Positions 1 to 9,413 are shown, counted from the first letter of the stretch. The stretch: 64,000 nt of DNA from Castellaniella sp049673105 (GCF_049673105.1 NZ_JBATXG010000021.1:49893-113892); one strand, 5' to 3'. A program made the numbers and translations. Notes: generated by a model not told the origin, from the letters alone.

Positions 1-37
1 CTGCCTTTTTCATTTAACATGAGCTACCCCCTACTCG

Positions 38-1804
38 GTGACCGAACCAGTGCGCACTGAAGACCTGCGATCCACCCCCGCCCGGCTGACCGCAACGGCC
101 GCGGCCAAACTGCCCCGCCTGTTCCTGGTGATCGTCGGACTGGTCTACATTCTGGCCGGCCTGTTCTATCGCGACCCCTGGAAAACCGACGACGTCATCG
201 GCCTGGCCACCATGCTGACCGCCCTGTCCGACCAGGCTCACGCCTGGCTGCTGCCCCAGGTGGGCGCATTGGCGCAGGCCCAGGACGGCCCGCTGGTCAC
301 CTGGGTAGGCGCTCTGTTCATCTGGGCGCTGCGCCCCGCCCTGGAATTCTTCTTCAGCCCGCTCAACGCCGCCATCATCGCATCGCGCCTGCCCAACATT
401 CTGTGGTTCGCCATTTTGACCAGCTCCATCTGGTACGGCACCTACCTGCTGGGGCGGCGCAGCGAGGCCCAGCCCCTGGCCCTGCCATTCGGGGGCGAAC
501 CCGACGAACGCGACTATGGCCGCATGCTGGCCGACGCCGCGCTGCTGCTCATCGTGGCCACCGTCGGCATCATCTGGCGCATGCACGAAACCTCGGAAGT
601 GCCGGTGGTCATCGCCTGCCAGGCCCTGGCCTTCTATGCCGTCGCCCGCATGCTGGACCACCCGCTGTCCGGGGCGATCACCCTGGGCGTGGCGATCGGC
701 GCCGCCTTTCTGGCCCGCGGCTGGCTGGGCAGCCTGCCGCTGATTCTGGCCGCTCTGATCGCCTTTACCCCCAGAGGGCCGCTGGCGGATGCGCGCAAAT
801 GGCTGGTGCTCAGTCTGCTGATCGCCGCCACCCTCATGCTGCTATGGTGGATTCCGGCGCGCACCTTCGGCCCCTACTGGACCGCCAGCTGGTTGAGCTG
901 GGCGGGCAATGCCTACGGCTGGCCCAGCTCGCGCGCCTGGTTGAGCATCGTGCGCGACCTGCCCTGGTTCCTGTGGCCGACCTGGCCGCTGGCCCTGCTG
1001 GCGCTCTGGCGCTGGCGCGGCTGGTTCGGCGCGCCGCACATTCTCATTCCGCTGGCTTTTGCCCTCAGTGCCAGCCTGCTGCTGCTGGCCAACACCGATC
1101 CCTTCGAACCCGAATACAGCACCCTGGCCGTGCCCTGCGCCATCCTGGCCGCCTTCGCTCTGCCTACCCTGAGACGCGGGGTAGTCAATACCCTGGACTG
1201 GTTCGCCGTCATGTGCTTTTCCCTGACGGCGGCCACCGTCTGGCTGGGCTGGATTGCCTTGCAGACCGGCTGGCCGACGCAGATATCGGCCAACATCGCC
1301 CGCCAGACCCAGGGCTTCGGCATCCACATCGCCTGGCCGGCCACGGTCATCGCCCTGCTGGGCACGATTGCCTGGATCGCACTGGTGCGCTGGCGGCTGC
1401 GCAGCCACCCGGCAGGGCTCTGGCGCGGCACGGCCCTGTCCGCCGGCGGCTTGCTGACCACCTGGCTGTTGCTGGCCACGCTGTGGATGCCGGCGCTGGA
1501 TTACGCACGCAGCTACCGCGACGTCTCGGCGTCTTTGGCGCAGGCGCTGGCCCGCGATCAGCGACCGGGGGAATGCATCCACACCCAGGGGCTGGGCAGC
1601 GGGCAGCGGGCCTCGTTCCTGGTGTTCAACAATATCCAACTATCCTTTGACAGCAGCTGCCCGCTGCTGCTCCAACAGCTGGATCGACGCGACCTGACGA
1701 TGAACCGGGCCGCCCCTCCCGGCTACGACATCCTCTGGGAAGGCCGACGCGTCCCGGAACGACACGAGATGTTCCGCCTGATGCGGATCCGACCGGACGC
1801 CTGA
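38..1804 (+). CDS. ArnT/GT39-like integral membrane glycosyltransferase
   Basis: A 588-residue polytopic membrane protein. The sequence has a first hydrophobic segment at about residues 27-44, followed by RDPWKTDD (45-52), an acidic loop placed like the catalytic first periplasmic loop of GT-C (GT39/ArnT) enzymes, then about ten more hydrophobic segments and a small soluble tail. Family members move a sugar from a polyprenyl-phosphate donor onto lipid A or another acceptor at the periplasmic face; the substrate here is not predictable. An in-frame stop at 20-22 makes the GTG at 38 the first available start. The gene is followed 25 bases later by a MATE transporter. Family call fairly confident, function open. 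Confidence 0.72.
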   Translation: MTEPVRTEDLRSTPARLTATAAAKLPRLFLVIVGLVYILAGLFYRDPWKTDDVIGLATMLTALSDQAHAWLLPQVGALAQAQDGPLVTWVGALFIWALRPALEFFFSPLNAAIIASRLPNILWFAILTSSIWYGTYLLGRRSEAQPLALPFGGEPDERDYGRMLADAALLLIVATVGIIWRMHETSEVPVVIACQALAFYAVARMLDHPLSGAITLGVAIGAAFLARGWLGSLPLILAALIAFTPRGPLADARKWLVLSLLIAATLMLLWWIPARTFGPYWTASWLSWAGNAYGWPSSRAWLSIVRDLPWFLWPTWPLALLALWRWRGWFGAPHILIPLAFALSASLLLLANTDPFEPEYSTLAVPCAILAAFALPTLRRGVVNTLDWFAVMCFSLTAATVWLGWIALQTGWPTQISANIARQTQGFGIHIAWPATVIALLGTIAWIALVRWRLRSHPAGLWRGTALSAGGLLTTWLLLATLWMPALDYARSYRDVSASLAQALARDQRPGECIHTQGLGSGQRASFLVFNNIQLSFDSSCPLLLQQLDRRDLTMNRAAPPGYDILWEGRRVPERHEMFRLMRIRPDA

Positions 1805-1829
1805 CCCCGACATTCCAGCACCGACCACC

Positions 1830-3233
1830 ATGCCGCTTTCCCCTACGGCGAACACCGCCCCGTGGCGCACGATTCTGCAGCAATCCTGGCCCATCCTGAT
1901 CAGCGCCTGGGCCGGCATCATTTTTGCCGTCCTGGACACCGCCATGGTCGGCCACACCGACGCCATCGACCTGCAGGCAATGGCGCTGGGGGCCTCCATC
2001 TACATCACGGTCTTCGTCGGGCTGATGGGGGTGATCCACGCGCTGATTCCGATCATCGCCCAGCACTTCGGCGCCGGGCACCTGGATCAGGCCGGCCACG
2101 CCTGGGGCCAAGGCGTCTGGCTGGCGCTGGCGCTGTCCGTCCTGGGGGGCGCCAGCCTGCTGTTCCCCGACACCTGGCTGGCATTGTCGGGCAGCATCGA
2201 ACCCGCGGTGCGCGAACGCATCGCAGGCTACCTGATCGCCCTTGCGCTGGCCCTGCCGTCCGCCCTGCTGTTTCGCACCATCTATGCCATGGCAACGGCG
2301 ATTTCGCAGACGCGCGGCGTCATGATGATCAACGTGGGCAGCGTCGTCTTCAAGCTGCTGTTCAATACCTGGTTCATTTTTGGCGGATGGGGACTGCAGC
2401 CCATGGGCGCCGTTGGCGCCGGTGTCGCGACCCTGGTGGTGAACTGGATGATGCTGGCCGCCGGCCTGTGGATGATCCGGCGCCATCCGGCCTTTCTGGC
2501 CCTGCGCCTGCGCGTGGGCAGGCCACGCTGGCATGACCAAAAAGAACTGCTGCGCCTGGGCCTGCCGATGGGCGGATCGTACCTGATCGAAGTCTGCGCT
2601 TTCAGCTTCATGGCCCTGCTGGTGGCGCGCGACGGACTATACGCCAGCGGCGCCCAGCAGATCCTGGCCAACCTCATCGCCCTTTGCTACATGCTGCCCA
2701 TGTCGCTCAGTCTGTCGACGGCGTCTCTGGCAGCACAGTCGGTCGGGGCGCGCCAGATGGCCGCCGCCCGGCGCACCGGGATGCACGGCATCGCGCTGGT
2801 CCTGCTGGGCGCCATCCTGACCAACCTGATCCTGATCGGCGCCCAGGGGCCCATCGTGCGTTTGTACACCGACGACCTGCAGGTCGCCGTCATTGCTCTG
2901 ACGCTGCTGCAGATCGCGCCCTGGTTCCATTTCTGGGACGCCATGCACTGCATCAGCGCCTATATTCTGCGCGCCTACAAGATCGCCATGGTGCCGCTGA
3001 TCCTGCAAATCACGGCGCTGACCGGCCTGGGGCTGCTGGGCGGCTGGTGGCTGGGCTACGGGCCTCAGGCCGGCGCCCTGGCCCCGGTGGCGGCCTGGTT
3101 CATGCCAGGCGCCCCGGTGGGCGCCGCGACCATGTGGATCATGGCCATGGCGGGGCTGGCCCTGACATCGCTGCTGCTGTTCGCGTGGTACGGTCACGTG
3201 TTGCGCCGCCAGAGCAAGGCTGCCGGGCGCTGA
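1830..3233 (+). CDS. MATE family multidrug/sodium efflux transporter
   Basis: A 467-residue inner membrane protein with about twelve hydrophobic segments in two similar halves, as in NorM/DinF-type MATE exporters. The start reads WPILISAWAGIIFAVLDTAMVG, and the pattern of an early aspartate in the first helix followed by a MVGH-like turn is typical of the family. MATE proteins expel cationic drugs or metabolites in exchange for sodium ions or protons. Length is normal (450-480). It probably shares a transcript with the upstream glycosyltransferase because only 25 bases separate them. The natural substrate cannot be told from sequence. Confidence 0.88.
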   Translation: MPLSPTANTAPWRTILQQSWPILISAWAGIIFAVLDTAMVGHTDAIDLQAMALGASIYITVFVGLMGVIHALIPIIAQHFGAGHLDQAGHAWGQGVWLALALSVLGGASLLFPDTWLALSGSIEPAVRERIAGYLIALALALPSALLFRTIYAMATAISQTRGVMMINVGSVVFKLLFNTWFIFGGWGLQPMGAVGAGVATLVVNWMMLAAGLWMIRRHPAFLALRLRVGRPRWHDQKELLRLGLPMGGSYLIEVCAFSFMALLVARDGLYASGAQQILANLIALCYMLPMSLSLSTASLAAQSVGARQMAAARRTGMHGIALVLLGAILTNLILIGAQGPIVRLYTDDLQVAVIALTLLQIAPWFHFWDAMHCISAYILRAYKIAMVPLILQITALTGLGLLGGWWLGYGPQAGALAPVAAWFMPGAPVGAATMWIMAMAGLALTSLLLFAWYGHVLRRQSKAAGR

Positions 3234-3276
3234 TACCCCCCCGACCCGCAGCCCCAACGACATAGCGCCTCTGCGG

Positions 3277-4530
3277 CTATGCCGCCTTGGAACCCGCCAC
3301 GTCCTTGGGGACGGCTGCGGGCGGCGGATCAGCCGCGTCGGCGCCGGCATCGCCAGCCGTGCACGGCGTCACCAGCTCGACGACCTTGCTGCGTGACAGC
3401 ACCCCGATGAATTCGCCCTGATCGCCCGTCACCGCGACCGGCTCGGGCGTGCGCAACAAGCTGGCCAGGACTTCATCCATGCCGGCGGAAGCCGGCACTG
3501 ACGCCATATCGCTCAAATAGCGGGCGATATCGCGGGCCCCGTCCTGCATGGCCCGCTGGGCATCGGCCCGCATCAGCACCCCCGCCAGGCGCTTGCCATC
3601 CAGCACCGCCGCATAGTCGTAGTCCCGCGCGACCAAGCGTTCCAGGGCATGAGCCGGCTTGCTGCGCATCGTCAGCGTCAGCGAACGTTCCGTGCAGGCA
3701 TGCGAAGCATTCAGCACCTTGCCCCGGTTGACGTCTTGCAGGAAGGCTTCGATGTAGTCATTCGCGGGCGACAGCAGGATGTCTTCCGGCGTACCTTCCT
3801 GGATCAATTCGCCGTCCTTCAGGATGGCGATGCGGTTGCCCAGGCGCAAGGCCTCGTCCAGATCATGAGTAATGAAGACGATGGTCTTGTTCAGCTTCGC
3901 CTGCAGCGCCAGCAGTTGATCCTGCATTTCATGGCGGATCAGGGGGTCCAGGGCCGAAAACGCCTCGTCCATCAGCAGGATCTCGGCATCGGTCGCCAAG
4001 GCCCGCGCCAGGCCGACGCGCTGCTGCATGCCGCCCGACAGCTGATGCGGGTACTGGGACTCGAAACCGGACAGACCGACCTGCTCCAGCCAGTGCAAGG
4101 CCCGTTCGTTGCGCTGGGTGCGGCGCACGCCCTGCACCGCCAGGCCATAGGCGGCATTGTCCAGCACTGTGCGATGCGGCAGCAGGCCGAAACGCTGAAA
4201 CACCATGCTCATTTTTTGCTGGCGAAACTGTTCGAGTTCCCTGGGTTTCAAGCCCACCACATCCAGGCCGTCCACCAGAATCTGGCCCGCGCTCGGCTCG
4301 ATCAGGCGGTTGAAATGGCGGATCAGGGTCGATTTGCCGGAACCCGACAGCCCCATGATGACGTGGATATCGCCTTCTTTGATGGACAGGCTGATGTCGC
4401 GCAGACCCAGAGTATGACCGCTGCGCTGCAGCAGGTCCTCTTTTGACAGGCCGTCGCGGGCGGCGGACAACCAGCGATCCGGATGCGGTCCGAAGATTTT
4501 GTAGATATTGCGGACTTCGATCTTGTTCAT
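3277..4530 (-). CDS. proV: Glycine betaine/L-proline ABC transporter ATP-binding protein ProV
   Basis: This is the ATPase of an osmoprotectant importer, 417 residues. Walker A GLSGSGKST lies at 60-68, the ABC signature LSGGMQQ at 164-170 and Walker B ILLMDEA at 184-190. A C-terminal region of about 130 residues (280-400) has the CBS-like arrangement that in ProV/OpuA proteins senses ionic strength. It is the last gene of a three-gene operon: its start codon is two bases after the proW stop. Together with ProW and ProX it would import glycine betaine or proline under high osmolarity. The final 25 residues are alanine/proline-rich and not obviously conserved. Confidence 0.95.
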   Translation of the reverse strand: MNKIEVRNIYKIFGPHPDRWLSAARDGLSKEDLLQRSGHTLGLRDISLSIKEGDIHVIMGLSGSGKSTLIRHFNRLIEPSAGQILVDGLDVVGLKPRELEQFRQQKMSMVFQRFGLLPHRTVLDNAAYGLAVQGVRRTQRNERALHWLEQVGLSGFESQYPHQLSGGMQQRVGLARALATDAEILLMDEAFSALDPLIRHEMQDQLLALQAKLNKTIVFITHDLDEALRLGNRIAILKDGELIQEGTPEDILLSPANDYIEAFLQDVNRGKVLNASHACTERSLTLTMRSKPAHALERLVARDYDYAAVLDGKRLAGVLMRADAQRAMQDGARDIARYLSDMASVPASAGMDEVLASLLRTPEPVAVTGDQGEFIGVLSRSKVVELVTPCTAGDAGADAADPPPAAVPKDVAGSKAA

Positions 4531-4532
4531 TG

Positions 4533-5387
4533 TCAGGCCCTCCGGGCTTGTTGCCGTTGGCCGAACTGCTGCGTGATCCGATCAAAGATGATCGCCAACA
4601 CCACAATGCCCAGGCCTGCCAGCAGCCCCCGGCCCACCTGCAGGCGGTTGATGCCCTGCAGCACTTCGTAACCCAGGCCGCGCACCCCGATCATGGACGC
4701 AATGACGACCATCGCCAGCGCCATCATGGTGGTCTGGTTGATCCCCGCCATGATGTTGGGCAGGGCCAGCGGCAACTGCACGCCAAACAACTGGCGGCTG
4801 CGGCTGGCGCCAAAGGAACGGGATGCCTCCAGGACTTCCGCATCGACCAGGCGGATGCCCAGATCCGTCAGGCGGATGACGGGCGGCACGGCATAGATCA
4901 CGGTGGCGAACAACGCGGCCAGCTTGCCCAGATTGAACAGCATCACCACCGGAATCAGATACACGAAACTGGGCATGGTCTGCATGACGTCCAATACCGG
5001 CAGCATCACGGTGCGCACCCAGCGGAAGCTGGCCATGGCGATCCCGACGGGAATGCCGATCATCACGGAAAAGAGCACCGCCACCAACATCAAGGACAAG
5101 GTCTGCATGGACGCTTCCCACAGACCGATGGCCCCCAGCAGGCACAGCAGCCCCCCCATCGCCAGGGTGAAACGCCATTTGCGGCTGCTCAGCCAGGCAA
5201 TCCCCATGACGACGGCGACGATTGCCCACCACGGAGACTGGCGCAGGACATGGTCAGACCAAATCAGCAGGTCCAGCAAAGGCTGGGTAATCGCGCGCAG
5301 CACATCGGAATACTGCATCACCAGCCCATTGACGAACGCGTCAATGGGCCGCTGCAGTTCCCGGGCTGAAATCAGTTCAGGAAACAT
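4533..5387 (-). CDS. proW: Glycine betaine/L-proline ABC transporter permease ProW
   Basis: This 284-residue inner membrane permease is the channel subunit of the betaine importer. It has a short N-terminal tail, then six or so hydrophobic segments. The binding-protein-dependent permease core occupies residues 90-270, including the cytoplasmic EASRSFGASRSRQLFGVQLP stretch that matches the EAA loop contacting ProV. It sits between proX (12 bases upstream) and proV (2 bases downstream) on the same strand. Length is shorter than E. coli ProW (354) mainly because the N-terminal cytoplasmic tail is reduced, which is common in betaproteobacteria. Confidence 0.94.
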   Translation of the reverse strand: MFPELISARELQRPIDAFVNGLVMQYSDVLRAITQPLLDLLIWSDHVLRQSPWWAIVAVVMGIAWLSSRKWRFTLAMGGLLCLLGAIGLWEASMQTLSLMLVAVLFSVMIGIPVGIAMASFRWVRTVMLPVLDVMQTMPSFVYLIPVVMLFNLGKLAALFATVIYAVPPVIRLTDLGIRLVDAEVLEASRSFGASRSRQLFGVQLPLALPNIMAGINQTTMMALAMVVIASMIGVRGLGYEVLQGINRLQVGRGLLAGLGIVVLAIIFDRITQQFGQRQQARRA

Positions 5388-5399
5388 GGTCAGAGCCTC

Positions 5400-6455
5400 T
5401 TACAGAGCGGCCTTGACCCGTTCCGTCACATCGGCCGGCAGCCACTGGGTCCAGACATCCTGCTTGTTCTGCAGGAACCACTGCGCCGTCGGCTGGGGTT
5501 CGGCTTCGTTTTCTTCCATGTAGGCCATGGTCTGGTTCATGACGTCCAGCGGAACCTTGACCTTGGACAGAAAGGCCGTCAATTGCGGAGCCTGTTCGGT
5601 GAACTGGGTCGTCACTGCCGTAAAGACAGGGTTTTCCGGATAATCCGTCGCCTGTGGATTGTCGCAGTTGGGATCGGTCAGGCATTGCTGCTTGGCCGCG
5701 TCATAGGGGGGCAGTTCCAGTTTCACCAGATCCATGGAACCCACCAGCGGCGTCGGATACCAGTAGTAGAACGCCACGTTTTCCTTGCGCTGATAGGCGG
5801 CGGTCAGGGCAGCTTTTTGCGTGGCGCCCGTGCCGGGGGAAAGCAGGGTAAAGGTCTTTTCCAGACCAAGGGCCTTGAACAGATTGGTGCTGACGACCTC
5901 GCAGCCCCAGCCTGCCGGACAACCGTAGAACCGGCCCTTGGAGGGTTCTTCCGGGTCTTTGAAGGCTTCCCAATATTTAGGCAGATCTGCAGCCTTTTTC
6001 AGATCCGGCAGGCGTTCTGCCGTGTATTTCGGGATGAACCAGGCTTCGCCGCCCATGTAGATGTCGCCGATGCGTTTGACCTTGCCCGAGGCTTCGGCCT
6101 GGGTCCAGGGTTCCAGCGTGCTGTTCAGCCAGACCTCGCTATTGATGTCCAGATCGCCGCGTTGCAGGGCGGCCAGCGCCGGCAGGGTTTCCGTCGGCAG
6201 GACTTCCGAATCGCAACCGTAGCCATGTTTGACGATGAAGCGCTCGACTTCGACCAGGACCAGATTGGATTCCCAATTCATGCCGCCAAAGCGCATGGGC
6301 CGGTCCAGTTCACACTGAAGCGCATCCGCCGCCTGAGCGGCGGTCGGCGCCAGAGACAGTCCCGCTGCGGCAGCGGCCAGCGCCAGCCCCAGGACGGACG
6401 TTGACCAACGGGGAGATACAGTCGCCTTGCGCGACGCAAAAAGAGAGATAGACAT
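5400..6455 (-). CDS. proX: Glycine betaine-binding periplasmic protein ProX
   Basis: The substrate-binding protein of the betaine/proline importer, 351 residues. It starts with a typical Sec signal peptide: basic start, hydrophobic core LGLALAAAAAGLSLA, and probable cleavage after AQA near residue 43. The mature part contains FGGMNWESN, DINSEVWLNST and AFYYWYPTP, tryptophan- and tyrosine-rich segments like those forming the aromatic cage for quaternary amines. The open frame extends further upstream to 6554, but the ATG at 6455 is preceded by a strong ribosome binding site (AAGGAGG at 6461-6467, five bases away) and begins the signal peptide, so this start was chosen. First gene of proX-proW-proV. 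Confidence 0.94.
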   Translation of the reverse strand: MSISLFASRKATVSPRWSTSVLGLALAAAAAGLSLAPTAAQAADALQCELDRPMRFGGMNWESNLVLVEVERFIVKHGYGCDSEVLPTETLPALAALQRGDLDINSEVWLNSTLEPWTQAEASGKVKRIGDIYMGGEAWFIPKYTAERLPDLKKAADLPKYWEAFKDPEEPSKGRFYGCPAGWGCEVVSTNLFKALGLEKTFTLLSPGTGATQKAALTAAYQRKENVAFYYWYPTPLVGSMDLVKLELPPYDAAKQQCLTDPNCDNPQATDYPENPVFTAVTTQFTEQAPQLTAFLSKVKVPLDVMNQTMAYMEENEAEPQPTAQWFLQNKQDVWTQWLPADVTERVKAAL

Positions 6456-6775
6456 TGATGCCTCCTTTGGGTTACGGAGACGCCAAACGCAGCAATGCGC
6501 TGCCTGACGCCATAGCTTAGGGGAGGGTGTGCGGAAGACGGTGAAGACCGCCAATACATACCGACACTGCAGGTGCGGTGCACCGTAGACAGTCGAAGGC
6601 GGTTCACCGGAAAACGGGAACCGTCGCGAACAGAATTGAAAATCTGTAATACAGCAGAAATGTTATTTTACACGCAAAATGCCAGAAAATAAAGATGAAT
6701 ACCGAAAATTGGCACACTCAGCCCTGCCGGAACAGCATTCCGGCAGAGCTGACGACACCCGATGTAACGGGGATT
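6456..6775. other. 320-bp intergenic region: proXWV promoter side and end of cfa
   Basis: This is the only gap over 300 bases. Both neighbours are on the minus strand, so it should hold the end of the cfa transcript and the promoter of the proX operon. Bases 6640-6715 are clearly AT-rich against the GC-rich background and are the likely promoter zone, although I cannot point to a convincing -35/-10 pair; the best minus-strand candidates (TTGCGT with TGTATT, 18-base spacing) are weak. A hairpin near 6719-6751 is listed separately. No conserved small gene was recognised; a 65-codon plus-strand frame at 6679-6876 runs antisense into cfa and looks spurious. Confidence 0.5.
6719..6751 (-). terminator. 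Hairpin downstream of cfa, possible terminator
   Basis: CTGCCGGAA and TTCCGGCAG form a perfect 9-bp stem with a 5-base loop (6724-6746), extended by CAGC/GCTG across a single mismatch on each side. It lies 25 bases beyond the cfa stop codon. There is no run of T directly after the stem on the minus strand, so intrinsic termination is uncertain and it may instead protect the 3' end. Confidence 0.4.
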
Positions 6776-8035
6776 TCAGCGTGACGCATAAATGTAATCC
6801 CGGCGCCAGGGATAGGCCTGCCCGTCGGGGTAATCCAGCTCATCCGAACGGCCCGGGGGCTGGGGTTGGGCGATGATCTGGTGCAGCGCAATCCAGCCAT
6901 GCTCAAAGCCCATCGCGCAGCCGGCCAGATACATGCGATAGGCCCGCAATGACCTTTCGCCCTGCGCGGTGTTCAAGATCGCACGGGCCTCGTCCAGGCG
7001 GGCCTCCAGGGCATCGCTCCAGGCCCACAGGGTGCGGGCGTAGTGCGGGCGGATGTTTTCCACGTCCAGATCTTCCAGGCCGGCTTCGGTCATGGCCTGC
7101 AAGACATAGTGGATGTGGGACAGTTCACCGCCTGGAAAGATGAATTTCTCGATGAAATCCCCCATGCCGGCGCCCAGTTCGGTATTTCTGACGCCACCCG
7201 CCGTGATGCCGTGGTTCATGATCAGGCCGCCGGGGCGCACCAGTCGGCGCAGTTTGCTGAAATAGCTCTTGAGCTGCGCCCGCCCGACGTGTTCAAACAT
7301 GCCCACGGATGCGATCTTGTCGTAAGGCCGGGATTCGTCCAGTTTGCGGTAATCCAGCAATTCCATGCGCACCCTGCCCGCCAAGCCTTTTTCCTGGATC
7401 AGCCGATTCACATAAGCATGCTGGTTGCGCGACAAAGTGATGCCCGTCACGTCGACATCGTAGTGCTCGGCTGCCCACAGCATCAGCCCGCCCCAGCCGC
7501 CGCCCACATCCAGAAAGCGCTCGCCCGGTTGCAAGGCCAGTTTGCGGCAGATGTGATCGAGCTTGGCTTCCTGGGCCTGGGCCACCGTCATGTCGGGTTC
7601 ACGGTAATACGCGCAGGAATAGACCCGGCGCGGATCCAGCCACAGCGCATAGAAATCGTCGGACAGGTCATAGTGAAATTCGATCTGCCGCGCATCGCGA
7701 TCTACCGAATGACGCCAGACCGACACCAGGCGCTGCACCAGGCTGGTCAGCCAGCCCAACTGCGCGGCGTCGACGGGCGAACCCGGCAAAATGCCCGCAG
7801 CCAGCCGCATCAGATCGCGCATGGATCCATTGAAGTCCAGTTTGCCATCGACGTAGGCCTCGCCCAGAGCACCGACTTCGCCCGCCGCAAAGTATTTCAG
7901 GACGGCGGCATCCCGGATGATAAAGTGCAATTGCGCGTCAGCGACGCCAACCCTTTCCCCATCCGGCAGGTCCATGGACACCGGTATGGACAAAGACCCC
8001 AGCTTGTTCTCAATGATGGATGCGATTGCAGTCAA
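6776..8035 (-). CDS. cfa: Cyclopropane-fatty-acyl-phospholipid synthase family methyltransferase
   Basis: A 419-residue SAM-dependent enzyme predicted to add a methylene bridge to double bonds of membrane phospholipid acyl chains. HYDLSDDFYALWLD (121-134) and YSCAYY (139-144) are CFA-synthase hallmarks, and FLDVGGGWGGL (174-184) is the SAM-binding glycine loop. A reading frame with an ATG starts 54 bases upstream (8089), but the TTG at 8035 is preceded at good spacing by AGGGAGG and gives the normal N terminus, so TTG is preferred. It is divergent from the Bcr/CflA exporter across 79 bases. Cyclopropanation typically protects membranes in stationary phase, acid or osmotic stress, which suits its place next to proXWV. 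Confidence 0.88.
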   Translation of the reverse strand: MTAIASIIENKLGSLSIPVSMDLPDGERVGVADAQLHFIIRDAAVLKYFAAGEVGALGEAYVDGKLDFNGSMRDLMRLAAGILPGSPVDAAQLGWLTSLVQRLVSVWRHSVDRDARQIEFHYDLSDDFYALWLDPRRVYSCAYYREPDMTVAQAQEAKLDHICRKLALQPGERFLDVGGGWGGLMLWAAEHYDVDVTGITLSRNQHAYVNRLIQEKGLAGRVRMELLDYRKLDESRPYDKIASVGMFEHVGRAQLKSYFSKLRRLVRPGGLIMNHGITAGGVRNTELGAGMGDFIEKFIFPGGELSHIHYVLQAMTEAGLEDLDVENIRPHYARTLWAWSDALEARLDEARAILNTAQGERSLRAYRMYLAGCAMGFEHGWIALHQIIAQPQPPGRSDELDYPDGQAYPWRRDYIYASR

Positions 8036-8053
8036 CAGAGCCTCCCTGAGTTC

Positions 8054-8067
8054 ACAATGGACATTGT
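8054..8067. promoter_or_regulatory. 14-bp perfect inverted repeat in the cfa/bcr divergent promoter region
   Basis: ACAATG and CATTGT flank a GA centre, a perfect dyad of 6-bp arms, 19 bases from the cfa TTG start and 47 bases from the exporter ATG. Its position between two divergent genes makes a shared operator plausible. No regulator gene is adjacent and the motif is short, so chance is possible. Confidence 0.35.
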
Positions 8068-8114
8068 TATAGTAGCCCCAATCATGCACGCTTCAAGCCC
8101 TATTCTCGCGTTTC

Positions 8115-9320
8115 ATGCCCCTTAAAACCCCTGCTTTGATGCCTTCGTGGCTGGTTTTGATGGGCGCCCTGGCGGCCCTGGGGCCGGTGGCGATCGATAT
8201 GTACCTGCCCGCCTTCGGCGCCATCGCGCACGATCTCGGCACATCCCAAGGCATGGTGGAACGCACGCTGGCCAGCTATCTGCTGGGCCTGGCTGCCGCG
8301 CAACTGGTCTACGGTCCGATGGCGGACCGCTACGGCCGCAAACTGCCACTGCTGATCGGCCTGGCCCTGTTCACCATCGCCTCGCTAGCCTGCGCCACCA
8401 GTCAGGACATCGACCATTTGTTGTTGTGGCGCATCGCGCAGGCCTTCGGCGGCGCCGCCGGCATGGTGATTCCCCGCGCCGTGATCCGCGACCATCTGGA
8501 CACCCGCGAGGCCGCTCAGGCCCTGTCCCTGCTGATGCTGGTGATGGGCGTGATGCCCATTCTGGCGCCTTTGATGGGCGGCCAGGCCGTCAGCCTGGGG
8601 TCATGGCGCACCGTGTTCTATCTGATGGCCTTGGCTGGCGCCGGTCTATGGCTGACGGTGCTGCGCCATATGCGCGAATCCCTGCCCCTTGAAAAACGCG
8701 CACCCCTGGCCGTCGACGTCATTGCGGCCAATTTCCGGCTGCTGTTGACTCACCGGGGATTCATGGGCTACGCCCTGGCGGGCGGCCTGGGGTCCGCCGG
8801 CATGTTCGCCTACATTTCCGGGTCGCCCCTGGTCTTCATCCAGATCTATGGCATCGACCTGCGCTGGTTCGGTCTGTTGTTTGGCCTGAATGCGATCTCG
8901 CTGATCCTGGCCGCACAACTGAGCGCCCGCCTGCTGAACCGATACCGACCGCTGGACCTGCTGATCCGATCCCAGATCACGTTGGTGCTGATGACGATCG
9001 CCGCCTTGATCCTGACCCTGACTGGCTGGATCAATCTGCCCCTGCTGATGCTCTGCCTGATGGGATTCATGGCCAGCCAGGGTTTTGTCAGCCCGAACGC
9101 CGCCGCCCTGGCGCTGGCGGAACAGGGGCCACGCCTGGGCACCGCGTCGGCGCTGATGGGTTCCCTGCAGATGTTCAGCGGCGCTTTGGCGGGCTTTGCC
9201 GTCAGCGTCTGGCACACCAGCACCCCCCTGCCACTGACCGCCGTGCTGGCGGTCTGCGCGGCCCTATCATGGCTGTCCGGCCGTCTGGCGACGGGGCGCA
9301 ACGCGCCACCCGCTGCCTGA
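8115..9320 (+). CDS. Bcr/CflA family drug-resistance MFS transporter
   Basis: A 401-residue major facilitator protein with twelve predicted membrane helices. The first helix ends in DMYLPAFGAIA (28-38), the signature start of Bcr/CflA proteins, and the loop between helices 2 and 3 carries MFS motif A, GPMADRYGRK (67-76). Members export bicyclomycin, chloramphenicol, sulfonamides or cysteine by proton antiport; the natural substrate here is unknown. Length is normal. It is divergently arranged with cfa and followed by the rpmB promoter. Confidence 0.9.
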   Translation: MPLKTPALMPSWLVLMGALAALGPVAIDMYLPAFGAIAHDLGTSQGMVERTLASYLLGLAAAQLVYGPMADRYGRKLPLLIGLALFTIASLACATSQDIDHLLLWRIAQAFGGAAGMVIPRAVIRDHLDTREAAQALSLLMLVMGVMPILAPLMGGQAVSLGSWRTVFYLMALAGAGLWLTVLRHMRESLPLEKRAPLAVDVIAANFRLLLTHRGFMGYALAGGLGSAGMFAYISGSPLVFIQIYGIDLRWFGLLFGLNAISLILAAQLSARLLNRYRPLDLLIRSQITLVLMTIAALILTLTGWINLPLLMLCLMGFMASQGFVSPNAAALALAEQGPRLGTASALMGSLQMFSGALAGFAVSVWHTSTPLPLTAVLAVCAALSWLSGRLATGRNAPPAA

Positions 9321-9345
9321 CTGTTTGTTCTGGCATTCATAGTGC

Positions 9346-9373
9346 TTGATTACAAAGCTGTTTTCAGTATAGA
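9346..9373 (+). promoter_or_regulatory. Sigma-70-like promoter of rpmB-rpmG
   Basis: TTGATT (9346-9351) and TATAGA (9368-9373) are separated by 16 bases in an AT-rich stretch, 40 bases before the rpmB start. GAGGTGA just before the ATG serves as ribosome binding site. A constitutive promoter fits a ribosomal protein operon. Confidence 0.6.
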
Positions 9374-9413
9374 ATGCTAGGCTTTCCTGATATACATACA
9401 CAGAGGTGAGACC

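Noticed and set aside
403..1650. 415-codon open frame overlapping the glycosyltransferase in another plus frame
   Set aside because: It is a by-product of GC-rich third positions; the product is Arg/Ala/Gly-rich without domains, and the overlapping frame encodes a coherent membrane protein.
6645..6655. CTGTAATACAG palindrome, considered as a LexA box
   Set aside because: LexA needs CTGT-N8-ACAG; the spacing here is three bases, so it does not fit.
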